64,000 nucleotides of DNA from Trichoplusia ni. Lineage: Eukaryota > Arthropoda > Insecta > Lepidoptera > Noctuidae. The DNA is taken from NCBI RefSeq assembly GCF_003590095.1, contig NC_039495.1, positions 3,147,589 through 3,211,588 of the forward strand, read 5' to 3'. The notes under the pieces were generated by a model, which saw nothing but the letters and a program-made list of their open reading frames with translations, made no database searches and was not told where the DNA came from. Below, in pieces: positions 25,168-37,734 of this stretch (within the stretch, counting starts at the first letter, position 1; every line of letters starts with the position of its first letter). A program made the translations under genes and the position numbers.

Positions 25168-25409
25168 TTTTTAATAATGTATGTATGTTCTTCGCAGTGA
25201 AATATCATTAATTTCTCGAAAGATTTTCGAATGATTCGTTGATTTTTAATTGAAAATACAGTCATTATTAACCATAGAAAATACTCCCATAACTCTCCTA
25301 TCTAATTTTTTTAAGTTATTTTAATTTCAGTAATATATCTATCTACCTTCTGTTAGGTATTATTTTGAGCTGCACAGTCTAAGAAACTTAAGCACGCCTC
25401 TTAAAAACG
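25168..25409. other. Short non-genic A+T-rich spacer
   Basis: I see no gene or repeat. An acceptor-like TTTAATTTCAG at about 25320-25331 has no exon-like sequence after it. Confidence 0.4.
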
Positions 25410-25664
25410 ATGGGAAAAACATACTCCCACTCCTCACAGCAACGAGACAGTTCCCAAGAGAGGAGAAAACTATCAGGCTTCGCGTTGGTCTGCGAAAGCA
25501 ATTCCTATTAATCCCTTAACTATAGGGAACGGAGTCGCATTCCATTGGTTTTAGAAGTTAAGAGTCCAGCCCACCCTTTCACATCCTCAGAGCGAAGGAA
25601 GTCCTTGAGAATGTCTACCAGGTCACATAAAAAAGGTTTTCTGGTCTTTAATACTGGTCTTTAA
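25410..25664 (+). pseudogene. Decayed open frame or unclassified repeat
   Basis: An ATG at 25410 opens a frame of 84 codons to a TAA at 25662-25664 that is interrupted once, by TAA after about 33 codons. It starts MGKTYSHSSQQRDSSQERRK; the second part includes LVLEVKSPAHPFTSSERRK. Composition is distinctly richer in G+C than the flanks up to about 25725 (around CCCCGCTGCCGCTCATCGC). I do not recognise it. A one-stop pseudogene, an old transposon fragment read on either strand, or an exon with a sequencing error are the options. Confidence 0.25.
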
Positions 25665-27099
25665 TTCCCAAAACAAAGGACTGTCAGTCCCCGCTGCCGC
25701 TCATCGCTTGAACCGGCCCCAAACAGTAATGTCCACTTTGAATTATAATTATTGCTCGGGTAATGTATGTCTTCTTCAGTTAAAGCATTGGGTGTCCCTA
25801 TTTTTTGTTGTCAAGTCACAATATGAATGGGCGACCCGCTGCGGCGATATTGGAAAAAAACACTTTTTTTCTTCAATTTTTTCCGAACGATGTCCCCAAT
25901 GAGTTTCCGATTTTGGTTTTTATTTTGTTTAAATAAATGGTTATTGCGTTTCTATATACGTTTTGGTAATTAAATTTTATATGTGATCATTTGTTTTGCT
26001 GCATACTGATTCGGTGATAATGTTGAATTGCCTCATTGGTCAAGTTAATGTAAGGTTTTAAGTACCTGCTTCTGAAGTGGACATATATTTGTGAAGAATT
26101 TCATTATTATTATATCGTTTAACAACGCTGAAATTGTCTTAACGCGTAAACAGAAGCTATACCAGAAACTATGTAACCAAACACCTGATCGGCTACTTAC
26201 TTTTTTTTTAACTCAATTCCCGTGTGTTCCATTATACATGAATTAAAAAACAAACATTGGACTCTAATCTCATTCCGATATGAGAAAAAAAAGAGTGTTG
26301 AATTGACACGTTTGAATTTAAAATTCGAATTCGATTGACGCGTCGAACACGGCTGAACGAGCATCGCGCGTTCAACTGGAAACAATATGAAAAATATTTA
26401 TTTACAAATTTATAAACCGCAGTCGGAAAAATCTCATATAACCCTAATCGTTCATGTAATAAGGTTGAAATTGGCGCTTACTAGTCAATTGTTATTGCAA
26501 ATGAGTTTGTGAAATCGACGTCTTCGGTAGCAAGTTTACCGATCGGAAAGATTTAAAAACACATTCCGATGAAACAATGCGGATAGCAATGTTTCGAATG
26601 CAATAAATAAAAAAATGCGCGCCATCTTGTTTTATAGAACATTAAATACGATGATTGGATTTACAACGATTTACTATATTGAACTAGTGTCATTCATTTA
26701 ACAGTTAGCACTAACATTCGTATTTAGTCAGACAACGGCTTACACTTATTTATCGGGATTGCCCGACTAGTTTCGGACCCACTAGAGTCTTTAATAATGA
26801 GCTGACACAGTGAAAATAGACATTTGACATCTCACGTGACGTTCACTTGTCAGTTCCATACATTTAAATGAAGTTTTTTATAAAACTTCATGACGTAAGT
26901 AGAACTTTAAAGTGCAGAGCATAAGAAGAAAGACAATTTCAAATAAAAAAAAACTGATATTACCTACTTTGAATACAAAACATGGCCAAGTAATATAGAT
27001 ACTCATCAGAAAAACATTGAAATAAATCAAGGAAACCATCAAAAACATTCCTAATTAAACTCAAAAAAAATCATATCCAAAAAAGCTTTACAATAGCTT
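25665..27099. other. Non-genic A+T-rich sequence
   Basis: 25665-25725 continues the G+C-rich patch. 26616-26628 contains GCGCGCCATCTTG, whose complement CAAGATGGCGCGC fits the YY1/PHO motif. A perfect 10-base hairpin lies at 26868-26891. I see no gene. Confidence 0.35.
26868..26891. repeat. 10-base perfect hairpin
   Basis: ATGAAGTTTT (26868-26877), loop TTAT, AAAACTTCAT (26882-26891). No flanking duplication or element was recognised. Confidence 0.6.
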
Positions 27100-27220
27100 C
27101 GTGTTAACTCGTGTCGGTTCGTGAGTCTTCGTACGTGACGGCTACATCAGATGCGAGTATCGCGCAGTTGCATCGGGGAGCCGGCAGAGGGCACTACGTG
27201 GAATTTTGACCTCTAGAAAG
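27100..27220 (+). promoter_or_regulatory. G+C-rich patch, possible promoter and non-coding first exon
   Basis: This stretch has many CpG words (TCGTGTCGGTTCGTGAG, TCGCGCAGTTGCATCGG) in A+T-rich surroundings. GCAGTTGC is initiator-like, and a donor-like GTACGT begins at 27220. No TATA box or open frame supports it further, so it may be only a CpG cluster or enhancer. Confidence 0.2.
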
Positions 27221-27825
27221 TACGTGATTTAATAATTTTATGGGTTTTCATCGAATATTTCTTGTAAGGATGGGAATAGTTAGGATAATATTAGGGAGAA
27301 GTCGTTGGGTTAAGTTACATGTTCTTAGGACTGAGGCTTTCGTTCAAATAGGCTTAAGATAAATAAGTCGGTTTTGTGAACAAACAATAAAAATTATGAT
27401 CGTAAAAAACTTTGTTTAGCCTCGATCATCATTTTCATATAGTTCATGAGATACAGCCTAGCGATATACGAACGGACTGAAAAATCGACAGACAGCGGAG
27501 CCACATGATAGTACCTAATACAGTTTAATTTTTGCCCTTTTTTGAAACATTAAAATATTGATGCAGTGCAAATCTTAACAACCAATGATTACAAATCAAC
27601 ATTTTAAATCAACGTCATTGAAAAAGTAAGAAAACGATTTAATATCACATAGTTCCCAATCAGCGATGGTACAATATCACCATACCACACACCTCTACAA
27701 CCTTTAACATTTCATCCAGATTTAACATACCTACTTACAGTTGCGAAAACATCAGAAGTACTATGACAACAATAGGGATGATGACAATTTTTTTTTGTAG
27801 TGTCCGTCTTGTAGTTTTTTGTATC
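27221..27825. other. Non-genic A+T-rich sequence
   Basis: I see no gene or recognisable repeat in this stretch. Confidence 0.45.
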
Positions 27826-27965
27826 AAAATTCAAAATTCATTTATTCAAATCAGGCTACTAAGTAGCACTTTTTGAAGGTCAGGTTACATTGGACAGCAC
27901 CCAGTTTCGCCCACCCATCACCGCTTCCTAAGTGCTTTTGCTGTGAGAGTATAATAAAGGATATG
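27826..27965 (-). mobile_element. LINE-like 3' tail fragment
   Basis: It shares blocks with 50524-50640: TTTCGCCCACCC, TCACCGCTTCCTAAGT and an A+T-rich end containing ATTTATTCAAA. On the minus strand the A+T-rich end reads GAATAAATGAATTTTG, which looks like a polyadenylation signal and tail, so the element probably runs on the minus strand. The LINE clade is not identified. Confidence 0.5.
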
Positions 27966-28377
27966 TATTTTTTAATTTGTCCCACAAACATAAATTGACC
28001 AAATTACATAGAATGAAACTTACGCGTGACGTCACGATTGAGTATAAATTTTACCATATCGTTACGTCACAAGCCCCCTCTCCTAAACTTTAAAGCAGTT
28101 AAACTTTGTCAATTCTAGTTTTTCTGAAAAAGGAAAAAATACGTGTCTCATACTTTTCAATTATCTAACTGAGGGACTAATGAGATTTTTTCTTTTTATA
28201 CCCAGTCGTCATCCCTATTGCAAGAAGTCTGAGAATCATACAAATACCCATCTTAGGGGTACAAAGATGGGTAGAATCTGTCAAGCCACAACCTTTTAAA
28301 CAACCTCCACAGCACATCCATACACGATACAGATTAAGACGTATGTTATTCACACGACAAGTTATTACTTACGCCCG
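27966..28377. other. Non-genic sequence
   Basis: I see no gene. 28025-28075 is G+C-richer, with GTGACGTCACG. Confidence 0.4.
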
Positions 28378-28733
28378 GCTTCGCCTGACTTTCTAGGAAC
28401 GACGCCCACGCGTGTACAACACACATCTGAACGTTGCGAATCTTAAGAACTGGATGTGTATTGTGAGGTGATATTGCTGAAGTTTCAAGGGTTTTAAAGT
28501 TTAAAGGTGTTGAAATGATGATTATTGGAGATCTTTAATTTACTCTACAGAGCGAAAAATGATACGGTAATATAAAATCGGGATAAAAACTATCCTATGT
28601 GTTAATCCAGGTTTCTAAACTATCTGTTTACCAAGTTTCGTCGAAATCCGTTTAGTGGTTTTTGCGTGAAAGGGTAACAAACATCCATACATACCAAATT
28701 TTGTGTTTATAATATTAAGTGGGATAAGTAGGC
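28378..28733 (+). repeat. Interspersed repeat, lepidopteran type
   Basis: The element opens with GCCCGGCTTCGCCTGAC and closes with TTTTGCGTGAAAGGGTAAC, ACATCCATACATACC and GTTTATAATATTAAGTGGGA. I recognise this ending as a very common lepidopteran interspersed repeat tail, but no second copy is present in this window and I cannot name its class. The open minus-strand frame over 28615-28857 lies in the repeat and is not a gene. Confidence 0.5.
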
Positions 28734-29639
28734 TAGTATTAGAAGGATGTGTATAGTATAAGACAGAGTTATTGGAAGGAAGCCTTTGCTTATGAAGGCT
28801 AACCTCAGATGGACAGTCGCTCCGAGATATCTGATGATTATTTTTCGACTGAGACAAGATGCCTGTTCAGCATGGGAACCATCAAGGCAGAAACAAACGA
28901 CCTTTGAGATATTTAGTCATTTACCTGCTTTTTATCTTACTTGCATAAAAATACATAATAGCATAAAGACGAGCTTAACATAATCATCAATTTTATAGCT
29001 AACATTGTTCACGAAATTACAATTTTAGATTGAGTTGTCATCTCATTAGCTATCAAATCATATCTACCATGAATTATTATTGCATCTTAATACAGCATGC
29101 GTTTGCCAATACAAGAACAACAAGAAAAAAACCATCTTACTCTGTTCACTGCACTTACAGCATCCAACCTAACAAAACAAGATCCTAGTTATGCAAATCC
29201 CGTATCTCTTCCAGCGTCCTCCCTCCCTAGTCTATGGTCCATGATCGCTGTGTGGTCACCTCTACGTTATCCATTGTCTATGGTTTATGCCCGCTATTAG
29301 TTTATACAACTATTGTGCACGTGGATTGATTAACATTCAAGGAGTTATTGTGTAAGGAGAAATTGTTTAACAAAAGATTTTCGTTTCATATTTTGTATGG
29401 AGTTAAGGTGAATGGTCATTGGTCAATGAGTGATGTATTTGGATGCTATGTGGTCGTTGGTAGTTTGTTTAGGTTAATTTTATACTGATTCTGTTAATGG
29501 TTTACTACTCTGAGTAGTTTAAGAAAATTGGATGTCCTGGACATAAGACATACAATTTTTTAGATCCAATAAATTACTCACATGAGACATTATGTGAGTA
29601 ATCTTGAAATAACAAGTTGAGAGATAAAAAAAATGTGTT
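28734..29639. other. Non-genic sequence
   Basis: The + frames at 28786-28983 and 29097-29300 lack splice context. The second contains LPASSLPSLWSMIAVWS and is slightly more protein-like, but I do not call it. Confidence 0.35.
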
Positions 29640-29720
29640 GTTAGCTTGGTGATGACGGTTAGAGTGTCAAGATAAAGGTTGTAGTGGTTTTAGTTTCAAT
29701 CCCGTCACGCACTAATGTCA
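29640..29720 (+). repeat. Degenerate tRNA-like SINE head
   Basis: TAGCTTGGTGATGACGGTTA resembles a pol III A box region, and GGTTTTAGTTTCAATCCCG about 50 bases on resembles a B box. Both are imperfect. It probably marks an old tRNA-derived SINE with no recognisable body. Confidence 0.3.
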
Positions 29721-29961
29721 TTTCAAAATCGCACGTGGTGAAGGAAAATATTATGACAAAACTAGCACACCCGTGTTTTTCAAGGGTGTTTAAAAACATG
29801 TTAAGAAGAAGCAAACGTAAAATCACTTTTAAGGTTTTTATGGAGTTATTTATATTTAGATGCTACTAGTGAGCTACATTAATTATAATTATTATAATTT
29901 ATTTTAAGCTTTTTCACTTCATTTACACTTCAAAGTATTTTTATAATATTATTTTACTGTA

Positions 29962-30336
29962 GACTGTATACAGAGGGGCTCGTGGCTAAGCTATAACCGC
30001 ATAAGTGATTCGATCACAGGTTAAGCTATGCTTGACGCGGTTGGTCCGTAGATGGGTGACCATCTTTGTCATAACGAGTTCCTCCGTGTTTCGGAAGGCA
30101 CGTTAAATTGTGGGTCCCGGCTGTTATTCCTACATCTTTGACTGTCGTTAGGTAGTCAGAAGCTTGAAAAAGTCTGACAGCCAGTCTAACCAAGGGGTAT
30201 CGTGTTGCCCAGGTAACTGGGTTGAGGAGGTCAGATAGGCAGTCGCTCCTTGTAAAACACTGGTACTTAGCTGAAACCGGTTGGACTGGTAGCCGACCCC
30301 AACATAGTTGGGAAAAGGCTAGGCCGATGATGATGA
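29962..30336 (+). mobile_element. Full-length 5S rRNA-derived SINE (HaSE3-like)
   Basis: The head is 5S rRNA-like: GATCACAGGTTAAGC (30012-30026), then GCGGTTGGTCC and GTAGATGGGTGACC (30048-30061), the 5S internal control regions that recruit TFIIIA and pol III. The body carries GGGTCCCGGCTGTTATTCC and GATAGGCAGTCGCTCC, and the tail CCAACATAGTTGGGAAAAGG ends in a GATGATGATG repeat. The 12-base target-site duplication TATTTTACTGTA is present at 29950-29961 and 30337-30348. This agrees with the published HaSE3 family, a fusion of a 5S head with a tRNA-SINE (HaSE1) body and an RTE-like tail. It has no coding capacity and needs LINE enzymes. The intact duplication indicates a fairly recent insertion. 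Confidence 0.9.
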
Positions 30337-30348
30337 TATTTTACTGTA

Positions 30349-33235
30349 ATAGTTATTCTAAACCACAGAATTTAACAAGAATTAAGATTAAATAGTCTAT
30401 AAGAAATAAAGCTATAAAAATAAAAAAAGGTCGCCTATTAACACTCAAAAACAGTGGCCGGTCGAAACGACCCGTATGTTCGAAAATTATTTAAGTTTTA
30501 GACAAAAATAAAAACAATTTACTCGTACTAGTTTAAACGAAATTAGTTATTATTTCAAGGTGAATAAGAGCTCAAAAATAGTTACAACAAAGCAAAATTA
30601 AAGTTGTCACGTAAATAAATAACCAAACTTCTATGCCTGATTTGCCTTAGACCAACCAATTCTTCAATCGATTTTAACTCTTATTGTCTTGCCAATAAGG
30701 TTATCTGTTTATTTCGGTGTAAGTAAAAAAAATGTTGTCGTTATTCAGGTATTTGTTACTCGCGGAGGGTCCGTGATAAATAAATATCCTCATGGCTTGA
30801 CAAATGAGTGAACACTACCTTTATGGAGGCGGCCTGTCTGAGAAACACTGGCGTATCAAATGGTATGCATCCTTTTAAATATCTTTTAAATTAAATTAGA
30901 ATAACAGAAACGAAATCGAACTTTGTTTTTAAACTAAGAACTTTTCTTGACAAAAGAGTTTTATTCTTAATTTACTTCTCAAATTTAAAAAAAATCTTTT
31001 TTTTTTATTGTTTTTAAAGAGTTTCAATTACAAGTAGATACCTATTGCTTAACATTTTTTTAGTTTAAAGATTTTATACCATCTGCAGTGCCACATGCAT
31101 TCTTAACACAACAGTGTGAATACAAACAAACAAACCAATAACCCATTCATCACAAAACACATTTAAATCAATAAAAGCCGTATCACAAAAAAAAAAACTA
31201 CAAAAACATATCAGATTCCTTACCCGTTGTAAAACCCGAACGGAATGCATATTAGCCGATTAATAAATTCTGGGAAACTGAAAATAAGACATAAATTTAA
31301 ATAAAATACACAATTTATCGTTGGTTTTAATCTAAAGTGTCTACGGTCGTGTTCTTACCATTGTTTTAGATTTAAAGATTTGTGTTTGCGTGATGTTGTA
31401 TGAGAGATGAGTATTAAAGTTTTTGAATATTGTTTTTTTTTCGGGCAGCGCGGATAGGGTTAAACGTCAGGGCGTTGACATCTGGGAGCAAGGTTTTGTT
31501 TGTCATAACGTCATTACTTCATAAGGAGCGTGTGTCAGTTAGGATGATTTTTATAAGATATCTTTATAATCTTGTAATTTTTGTTTTGTACAATCCATTA
31601 TTTATGTTTTAATTAGTAACTAATTATTTTTAGATTTGTTACTATTTATCCTGTTGACCTAATATACCTCAATGTGAGTTTTTTTTTTATTTATCGTCAA
31701 AATAACATACTTCGGCCAATGAAGCCAAACAGATAATTTTTATTACTTTATAATATCTCTATTACAAAGTATTCTTATAAAATTTGACTTTATTTTATAG
31801 CCAGAATAAAATCAATATGTGTAATTGACTTACTTTAAAAATCATTCCCAACCATCACCCCTATTTCTCATTCAAAACTCTTCTAGTCTAAGTATCCACT
31901 TACCACCACAGCAAACACTCTCACTCTACCTATAATACTAGCCACTACTACTAAAGTTCTCAGCAAATAAAAATCACAGAGGGATCCCAATCCCATTTCC
32001 TATTAGCGAATCGCACTTGGAATAATCAAAATAATGAGAGACCACCGCATACGATTCGATTAACAAAACTACGTAATTAGTACCGCGATAGGAATACGAA
32101 GAAAATTACCTTGCACCATCATTCTCATAATTGCAACCAGCTACCGGTCTTACTTATCTACCATCACTTTCACTCTCACCTAAATCTATATTTCCATCTC
32201 CTTTTATTAGATTTATAAAATCCAATTCCAAATCAGGAATTGTGTTTTTTGATTTTCGATCTTAGGTCTTGGGTGTTGGATTGGTTTTTGAGTGGAGGTT
32301 TTCGTGTATCGAAATTAAAGAATACATTCTATTGTGTGATTGTTTTGAATAAGGTGGTGATACATTGATGTGTATTGTTCTAATTTTATTTGTGACAAGA
32401 CACAGTGTTGATTTCGCAAAGTTATGTTCTTCACCAAAGACTTGTCGATAGATAAGAAAACATGACCGAGCCGTAAATTATATCAAGTTATAGTGATAAT
32501 ATTTATATTTCTGATATCTGTTCGCTTGTAATACATAAACACCTCGTAATTTATTGCAATTACACTGCACCTAAGTGTTCAATGGTTACGCTACATTAGA
32601 GATAAAAAAGCGAAGACTAACGTTACACCCAAGTGTGCAGCAACATTAAAATAAGTTAATTCGATTCATCGGTCAACATCAAAGGCGCATCGAGTCATCG
32701 ATGGTCGTTCCATTCGATTTACAATCGGTATGCGTAATTGCAGTTGATAAATCGAGTTATAATCGATAATCGGTCTGGTCGTGTCGTTCCGATTTTATTG
32801 GCTAGTAACTATCAGGTATTGGCGGTTTTTATTACCAAAGCTTTTCTCAGTTAATTAACTATTAAAAAAATATCTTAAAGACTTGATTTGCACCTATGTT
32901 ATTATGGATTTTAATAGGATTTAGAGTTAAGATGAAATTATTATCGAAGTTACATGCTTAAACGTTAGTGCCAATGTCTTTTTCTAATGAAAAATTATAA
33001 TTCTCAGACGTCACTTTCATACATATCGGTTATTAAAAGTAATAAGTACAACTTACTTCCAGACTAAGGATATATTTGTACAACGAAATTCTACAAAAAT
33101 TAAAATTAATCAAAATTTTCAACGCAAAAAGATCTTCGAACGAAGACATCCAAAGATTCAATCAACTTACAGCGAATCAAACAAATCCACAGCAACATTA
33201 GCAATCAAACAAATGGAAAGAAACCAAAAGAAAAT
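30349..33235. other. Non-genic A+T-rich sequence
   Basis: I see no gene or transposon. 32640-32820 is unusual for clustered ATCGA and CGAT words (ATCGAGTCATCGATGG, AATCGATAATCGG) and may be regulatory. The frame at 31430-31612 is not protein-like. Confidence 0.35.
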
Positions 33236-33370
33236 AATTACAGATGGCACAGTAGCAGTCGGGGCCTAATAGATGGCGCTAGCACGGCTCAATTTACAAA
33301 TTAAAGAGCGCGCGCGCACGGTGCCGCCGACGCCGCTGTGGTCACTGGTCATCTTATTCTGAGTAAACTT
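33236..33370 (+). promoter_or_regulatory. G+C-rich patch, possible first exon with donor
   Basis: Composition changes sharply here: a GCGCGCGCGC run and GGTGCCGCCGACGCCGC lie in A+T-rich DNA. Two AGATGGC words (33242 and 33271) resemble CTCF half-sites. A donor-like GTAAGT starts at 33371. TCATCT near 33348 is a weak initiator. It could be a TATA-less promoter with a non-coding first exon. No downstream exon was identified to confirm it. Confidence 0.3.
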
Positions 33371-36284
33371 GTAAGTGGTTTTATGATATTGGATAAGGTA
33401 TTTGGAATTGACTAAAGGGAAAACGCTTCTAGTGACTGACGAACCCTTGCAGTACTTAAATTATTTTAGGAAGACCGAAAACTTGTATTTTTTGTGATGG
33501 AAATTGACGAATCTAAAACTATCCAATGGTTTAATAGAACCGTTTTATCTATAGATAAAAATGAGACGAAGAAAGAAAGTAAAAACACACATCAATTTTA
33601 TTTCAAAGTCTTTCAATACAATTTGATTTTTTTAATAGATGAAAAAATCGAAAGTGTCAAACAATCAATAGATTCAATAATTAGAAATGAGAACCTTAAC
33701 ATCAACCATGCTAAAGTAACGATAAACAAGAAAAAACAAACCGACAGACAAACCAAGATAATGAACATAGTACAGACACAGAATCAGGCTCTCACATCCA
33801 AGATTGAACTTTTATATCCCTCAGTCGTTTCTCATACGATTGCAGAACATAATATATTGATTTTACATTTTTTCCGTAATTTGCAATGAAACGACTTGAT
33901 GGTACCTGGTGGTTTAAACTCAAGGTAGATTGAGATTTTTAGTGCAATAAAACGAGTAAATTGTTACTTTATTTTGATTTAAACTTTCTTAATGGACATT
34001 TAAGAATATATAAATGGACTTAAATGGTATCGAGATGATCTTCGGACAGCTTAATACTAAAGGTTTTTAAACGTGTAGATTCAAGTGGATTTTGATGATA
34101 TAGCTTAAGGGGATATTTTTTGAGATATGATTCTCCTTCCGTTTTTCGTTTATCGTCATCAATACGAGTTTGGCTACATAGCTACATCTATATCATTCAG
34201 GTTCTGATCCATTTGGGCACGTTTTTGAACGGCGAAAGTGAGAATTGTTTCACATTCAATAATTATTATTAATGATGATCAAATCGCACTGGATTTGCTT
34301 GAATTTGTCCATACTCATCTATCAATCTTCTGCACTTTTATCTGAGGCTTGACATTAGGTAGTTTTTTTCACGATACATGTTTGTGACCTTTGATATCAT
34401 TATTGTTAACTATATCCCCATCGGTATTCGTCACAGTCCTTCAAATATAACAGCTTTCATCTTCAAAATTTTGTCACCCATGAACATCTCAAAATACTTC
34501 CATTCAAGATGCGAACAAAATCACAAACAACAATTTCACATCTGACTCAATCCGAACAAATATCGATATAAAAAGCATCGAAAAAACTATCGAAAGAATC
34601 GATATTATTCTCGACGAAAGTCACAATCGATACCTGTTTACTACTCCCACGATTTTTTTTGTTAATGTCAACCATCCTGTATGTTAAAAAAGCGTATTGT
34701 AGATGTTTCTTTTGTTTGGCAAGTTTCCAAAAGAATTATAATCGGGTATCAAGCTTATTGGAGTTAAGTCGAGAAGAAATCTAAGATCCCGTTGTTTTGT
34801 AAAAAATCAGGCTGCTTGTAGATTTAGGTGTGTTTGGTTATCTTTATGGTAGAATACCTAATCGAGTAGTAAGATTCTCCATTGTTAAACTTTCTCGATT
34901 TATAACGGTTTGTGGAGTTAAACAGAATCACACTAAATAAATTCTTGGAAGGAGTCTGAATAGCAGAATTTATTGAATACGTATCCATCACAGCTACGAT
35001 TCCATACAAAACAATCCACTCCTAACATTTTTCAAATTAAAACACAAAACACTTGCAAACAATTTCTTTACAAGTCCATAGAACGATTTGTTCATTAACA
35101 AAGTTATTTAAACAATTGCAAACAAGAAACACAATCTTCTGTTAATGGAATAAGGTTGAAATTCGAAAGGAAAAGCGATTACCACCGGCAAAAAGAAAAA
35201 TTGCGTTCGAAAGATTGTGAGGGAGGATTGGTTTTAAACAAACTTAAAGCTCTAAAACGATCAAATGACAGGAACTTTAACACTTAGACATAGAGTTTAA
35301 AATCGCTTGCGTTAAAATTGCTGATCGCATAGAAGAGGTGGTAGTAAAAAGTGTCGTATCCCTACCATTTCTTTATCAATCACGTAGACAGACAAAAAAT
35401 GTCTGCACATCGAACTGAGAGTCACTTACGTTAATGGACCCAGCCCTGGAGTGCAATGCTGAGGTTTGTCCAAAGATTAAAGTGTAGAAGATGAATCTTT
35501 CATTTGTTATTTTGAGTGGTAAGTTCGATGACATCTGACTAGTCCTAAACATAGCTGTTATGCTCTCAACTATAAGTTTTTTTTTTAGCTTTCATTAGAT
35601 CATTAATTAGTGATATTAGAATGAAAATTGGTTTACTATTAAGGTAAAACTTCATTTTCCATTTTCAAGTATAATAATTTCTTGACGGTTTATTCTGTTT
35701 TAAAAAAGTTGCATCCCGTAACATTATCAAAATATTATTTAGTTTTTTTTTAAATCTACTTAATTTTCCTAAATTTACTTTACTTTAAGTATGCCTTAAA
35801 TTTTCATTATAGCTTTATGTATTGGTCAGTATAAGTACATATCTTTTCTGTTTTAAGTGTAAAATTATTATTAAACTTATTTTATTAACATTATTAATAA
35901 ATAAAAGGTTTACCTACCGATAGGCAGAAAATGCTTTTTATTCCATTTCACTCTTCTGTACCAACTTAATCTTTGTCCAATCGTCATTTGGTATTAGCTG
36001 TCATCATTTGCCGATTGTCTTGCCGAGTGATGGGACATTGTGAGCCCTTCAGCCATTGTGAGTGTTCTATAGCTGGTCTCTGTGGTGCATTTAGTTTTAA
36101 AGGAATTGTATTTAGATCATTTGTTATGGAATTACGATCCATCGACGTGTTAGAAGAGTATTTATATTGATTAGATTTAAGTGGCATGTAGAAATGTGAT
36201 ATGTCGTGGTGGCCTTTCGGTTGTATTCTTGGATTTGTATGCATGAATTGCATGTTTCCAATGTAGGCAAAGTACCGATGTGAT
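33371..36284. other. Non-genic sequence with one long low-complexity frame
   Basis: The longest frame in the window, 131 codons at 33494-33889 (+), is dominated by K, N, I, S and T and has no motif, so I treat it as chance. 35385-35480 on the minus strand has donor-like GTAAGT after a G+C-richer piece (CACTCCAGGGCTGGGTCC); it resembles repeat sequence more than an exon. Frames at 35973-36253 overlap on both strands and are not called. Confidence 0.35.
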
Positions 36285-36430
36285 TTTTTAAAAGGTATGC
36301 TCTTTCTCCATTATACACGACAAACGAATCTAAAATCGTCAACCCGTAGTGAACTAGCGTGGTGATCAATGCTCATACCTTTCTTATACGGGACGAAGCT
36401 TGTGCCCAGCAGTGGGAAGTATATAGGTTT
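36285..36430 (+). mobile_element. LINE 3' tail fragment
   Basis: TCGTCAACCCGTAGTGAACT, GCGTGGTGATCAATGCTCA and TGTGCCCAGCAGTGGGAAG in this order are hallmarks of a non-LTR retrotransposon 3' end that is widespread in moths. Parts recur at 49045-49147 and, on the minus strand, 55515-55605. The clade is uncertain. Confidence 0.6.
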
Positions 36431-37734
36431 GTAAGTAGAGTTATTAAAGTGAGAAGAGTTAAGTAGAGTTTTGAATGGAGTTACCATTGCTTTTGTGAGT
36501 AATTACTAATAAGTTAAATTCCTTAAGTATCAATAAGTTATAGTAACGGGAAATTATTAGGGCATCTTAACACGAATAGACGAATAAAGCTTCGTCTTTT
36601 TTAAGTAAAAATTAAAGTTGAGATCTAGTATTCGTTCCTGTACGCTAATATGCAACATGACGTACAGTCATGGATGACTATAAAAAAAAATTACAAATAC
36701 ATGTAAGTACGGTTCTGAGATAAAATTATGTCTACTGTCGAAAATAACTCTACTTTTTTTTAAAACGTAATGTGATTTAACTCTTGTACATCTACCTTTA
36801 ACATTCAAATCCAATCCCTTGATCTTCAAAACAACCTTTAAAGAACAGGCGAAGCTGATACTAATCCGAAACTAACTTCAATTTATTAACCAATAAATCA
36901 AATTATAGATACATCACTACGTAATCGTGTCATCTGTCGGCCATCAACCTGGAATCGAAACTATTGTCTTGAGTGACAGATATCTCAATACGATGCTTTA
37001 TGGGAGTCGATCAGTATTGTCGGCTTATAGCCCAACTGGATTGGCCTTTGAATAATTTTAAGTAGGGTGAAGGGGACTGTTGTCGTCAGTTGAAAATTTA
37101 CTTGTTGTTTTTAAGAAATCAGATATTTATTTTTGATTTTTGCACGTACTGCTTAGTACTGTTAATTTTAATAATTTCAAACTAATTAATAGTTTTTAAC
37201 ACTACAAAGGGAACATCGTCGACATCGTCTCAGACGTTACACGCCTTTCGGTCAGATTTTGAATTTAATCAGAAAGACCAATCCAATTCATTAAATACAA
37301 AGTTTTTAGAAAAAAATTAAAGATTTTTAACTTCTTTGTCGTATAAATTTGGTTGTTCTCCTCAAAATCAAATTCTTCCTATAATTCCTTTGGATATCAT
37401 ACCAGACCTGCATAACCGACAACAGTGCCTTCCACCCTACTATCCATATACACCTCACACAATACCCGCGATATTTTATTGTCAATCTTAAATAAAGTCA
37501 TTATATTGATTGAACGTAGCCTATCACACATTTTTTGTAGCTTCGCTCTCGTTCGGGACAAATCGATTGTGATGGACAGCGCACCTTATTGAGACTGAAC
37601 CAAGACTGACAACCACTTACACAATACAAAGAACCTTATCTCAATAGCATAGAATACAATTTTAACTGGCTATTGAGTTTTGGGCAACTCTAAGCGAAAT
37701 TGGACGTTAGGCAAATGTTAATAGGGTTGAAATT
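36431..37734. other. Non-genic sequence with a conserved-element-like patch
   Basis: 36895-37045 has balanced composition, and one + frame there is open for 48 codons (including VGHQPGIETIVLSDRYLN), without splice signals I can support. It could be conserved non-coding DNA. Nothing is identified in the rest. Confidence 0.3.

Noticed and set aside
29976..30070. Possible 5S rRNA gene
   Set aside because: Only partial similarity to 5S rRNA; it is fused to a SINE body and tail.
33494..33889. Longest open frame in the window (131 codons, +)
   Set aside because: It is low-complexity (K, N, I, S, T), has no motif or splice context, and one frame of about this length is expected by chance in 64 kb of such A+T-rich DNA.
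35385..35480. Minus-strand exon-like piece before GTAAGT
   Set aside because: The block looks like an interspersed repeat I have seen in moth sequence; exon status is not supported.
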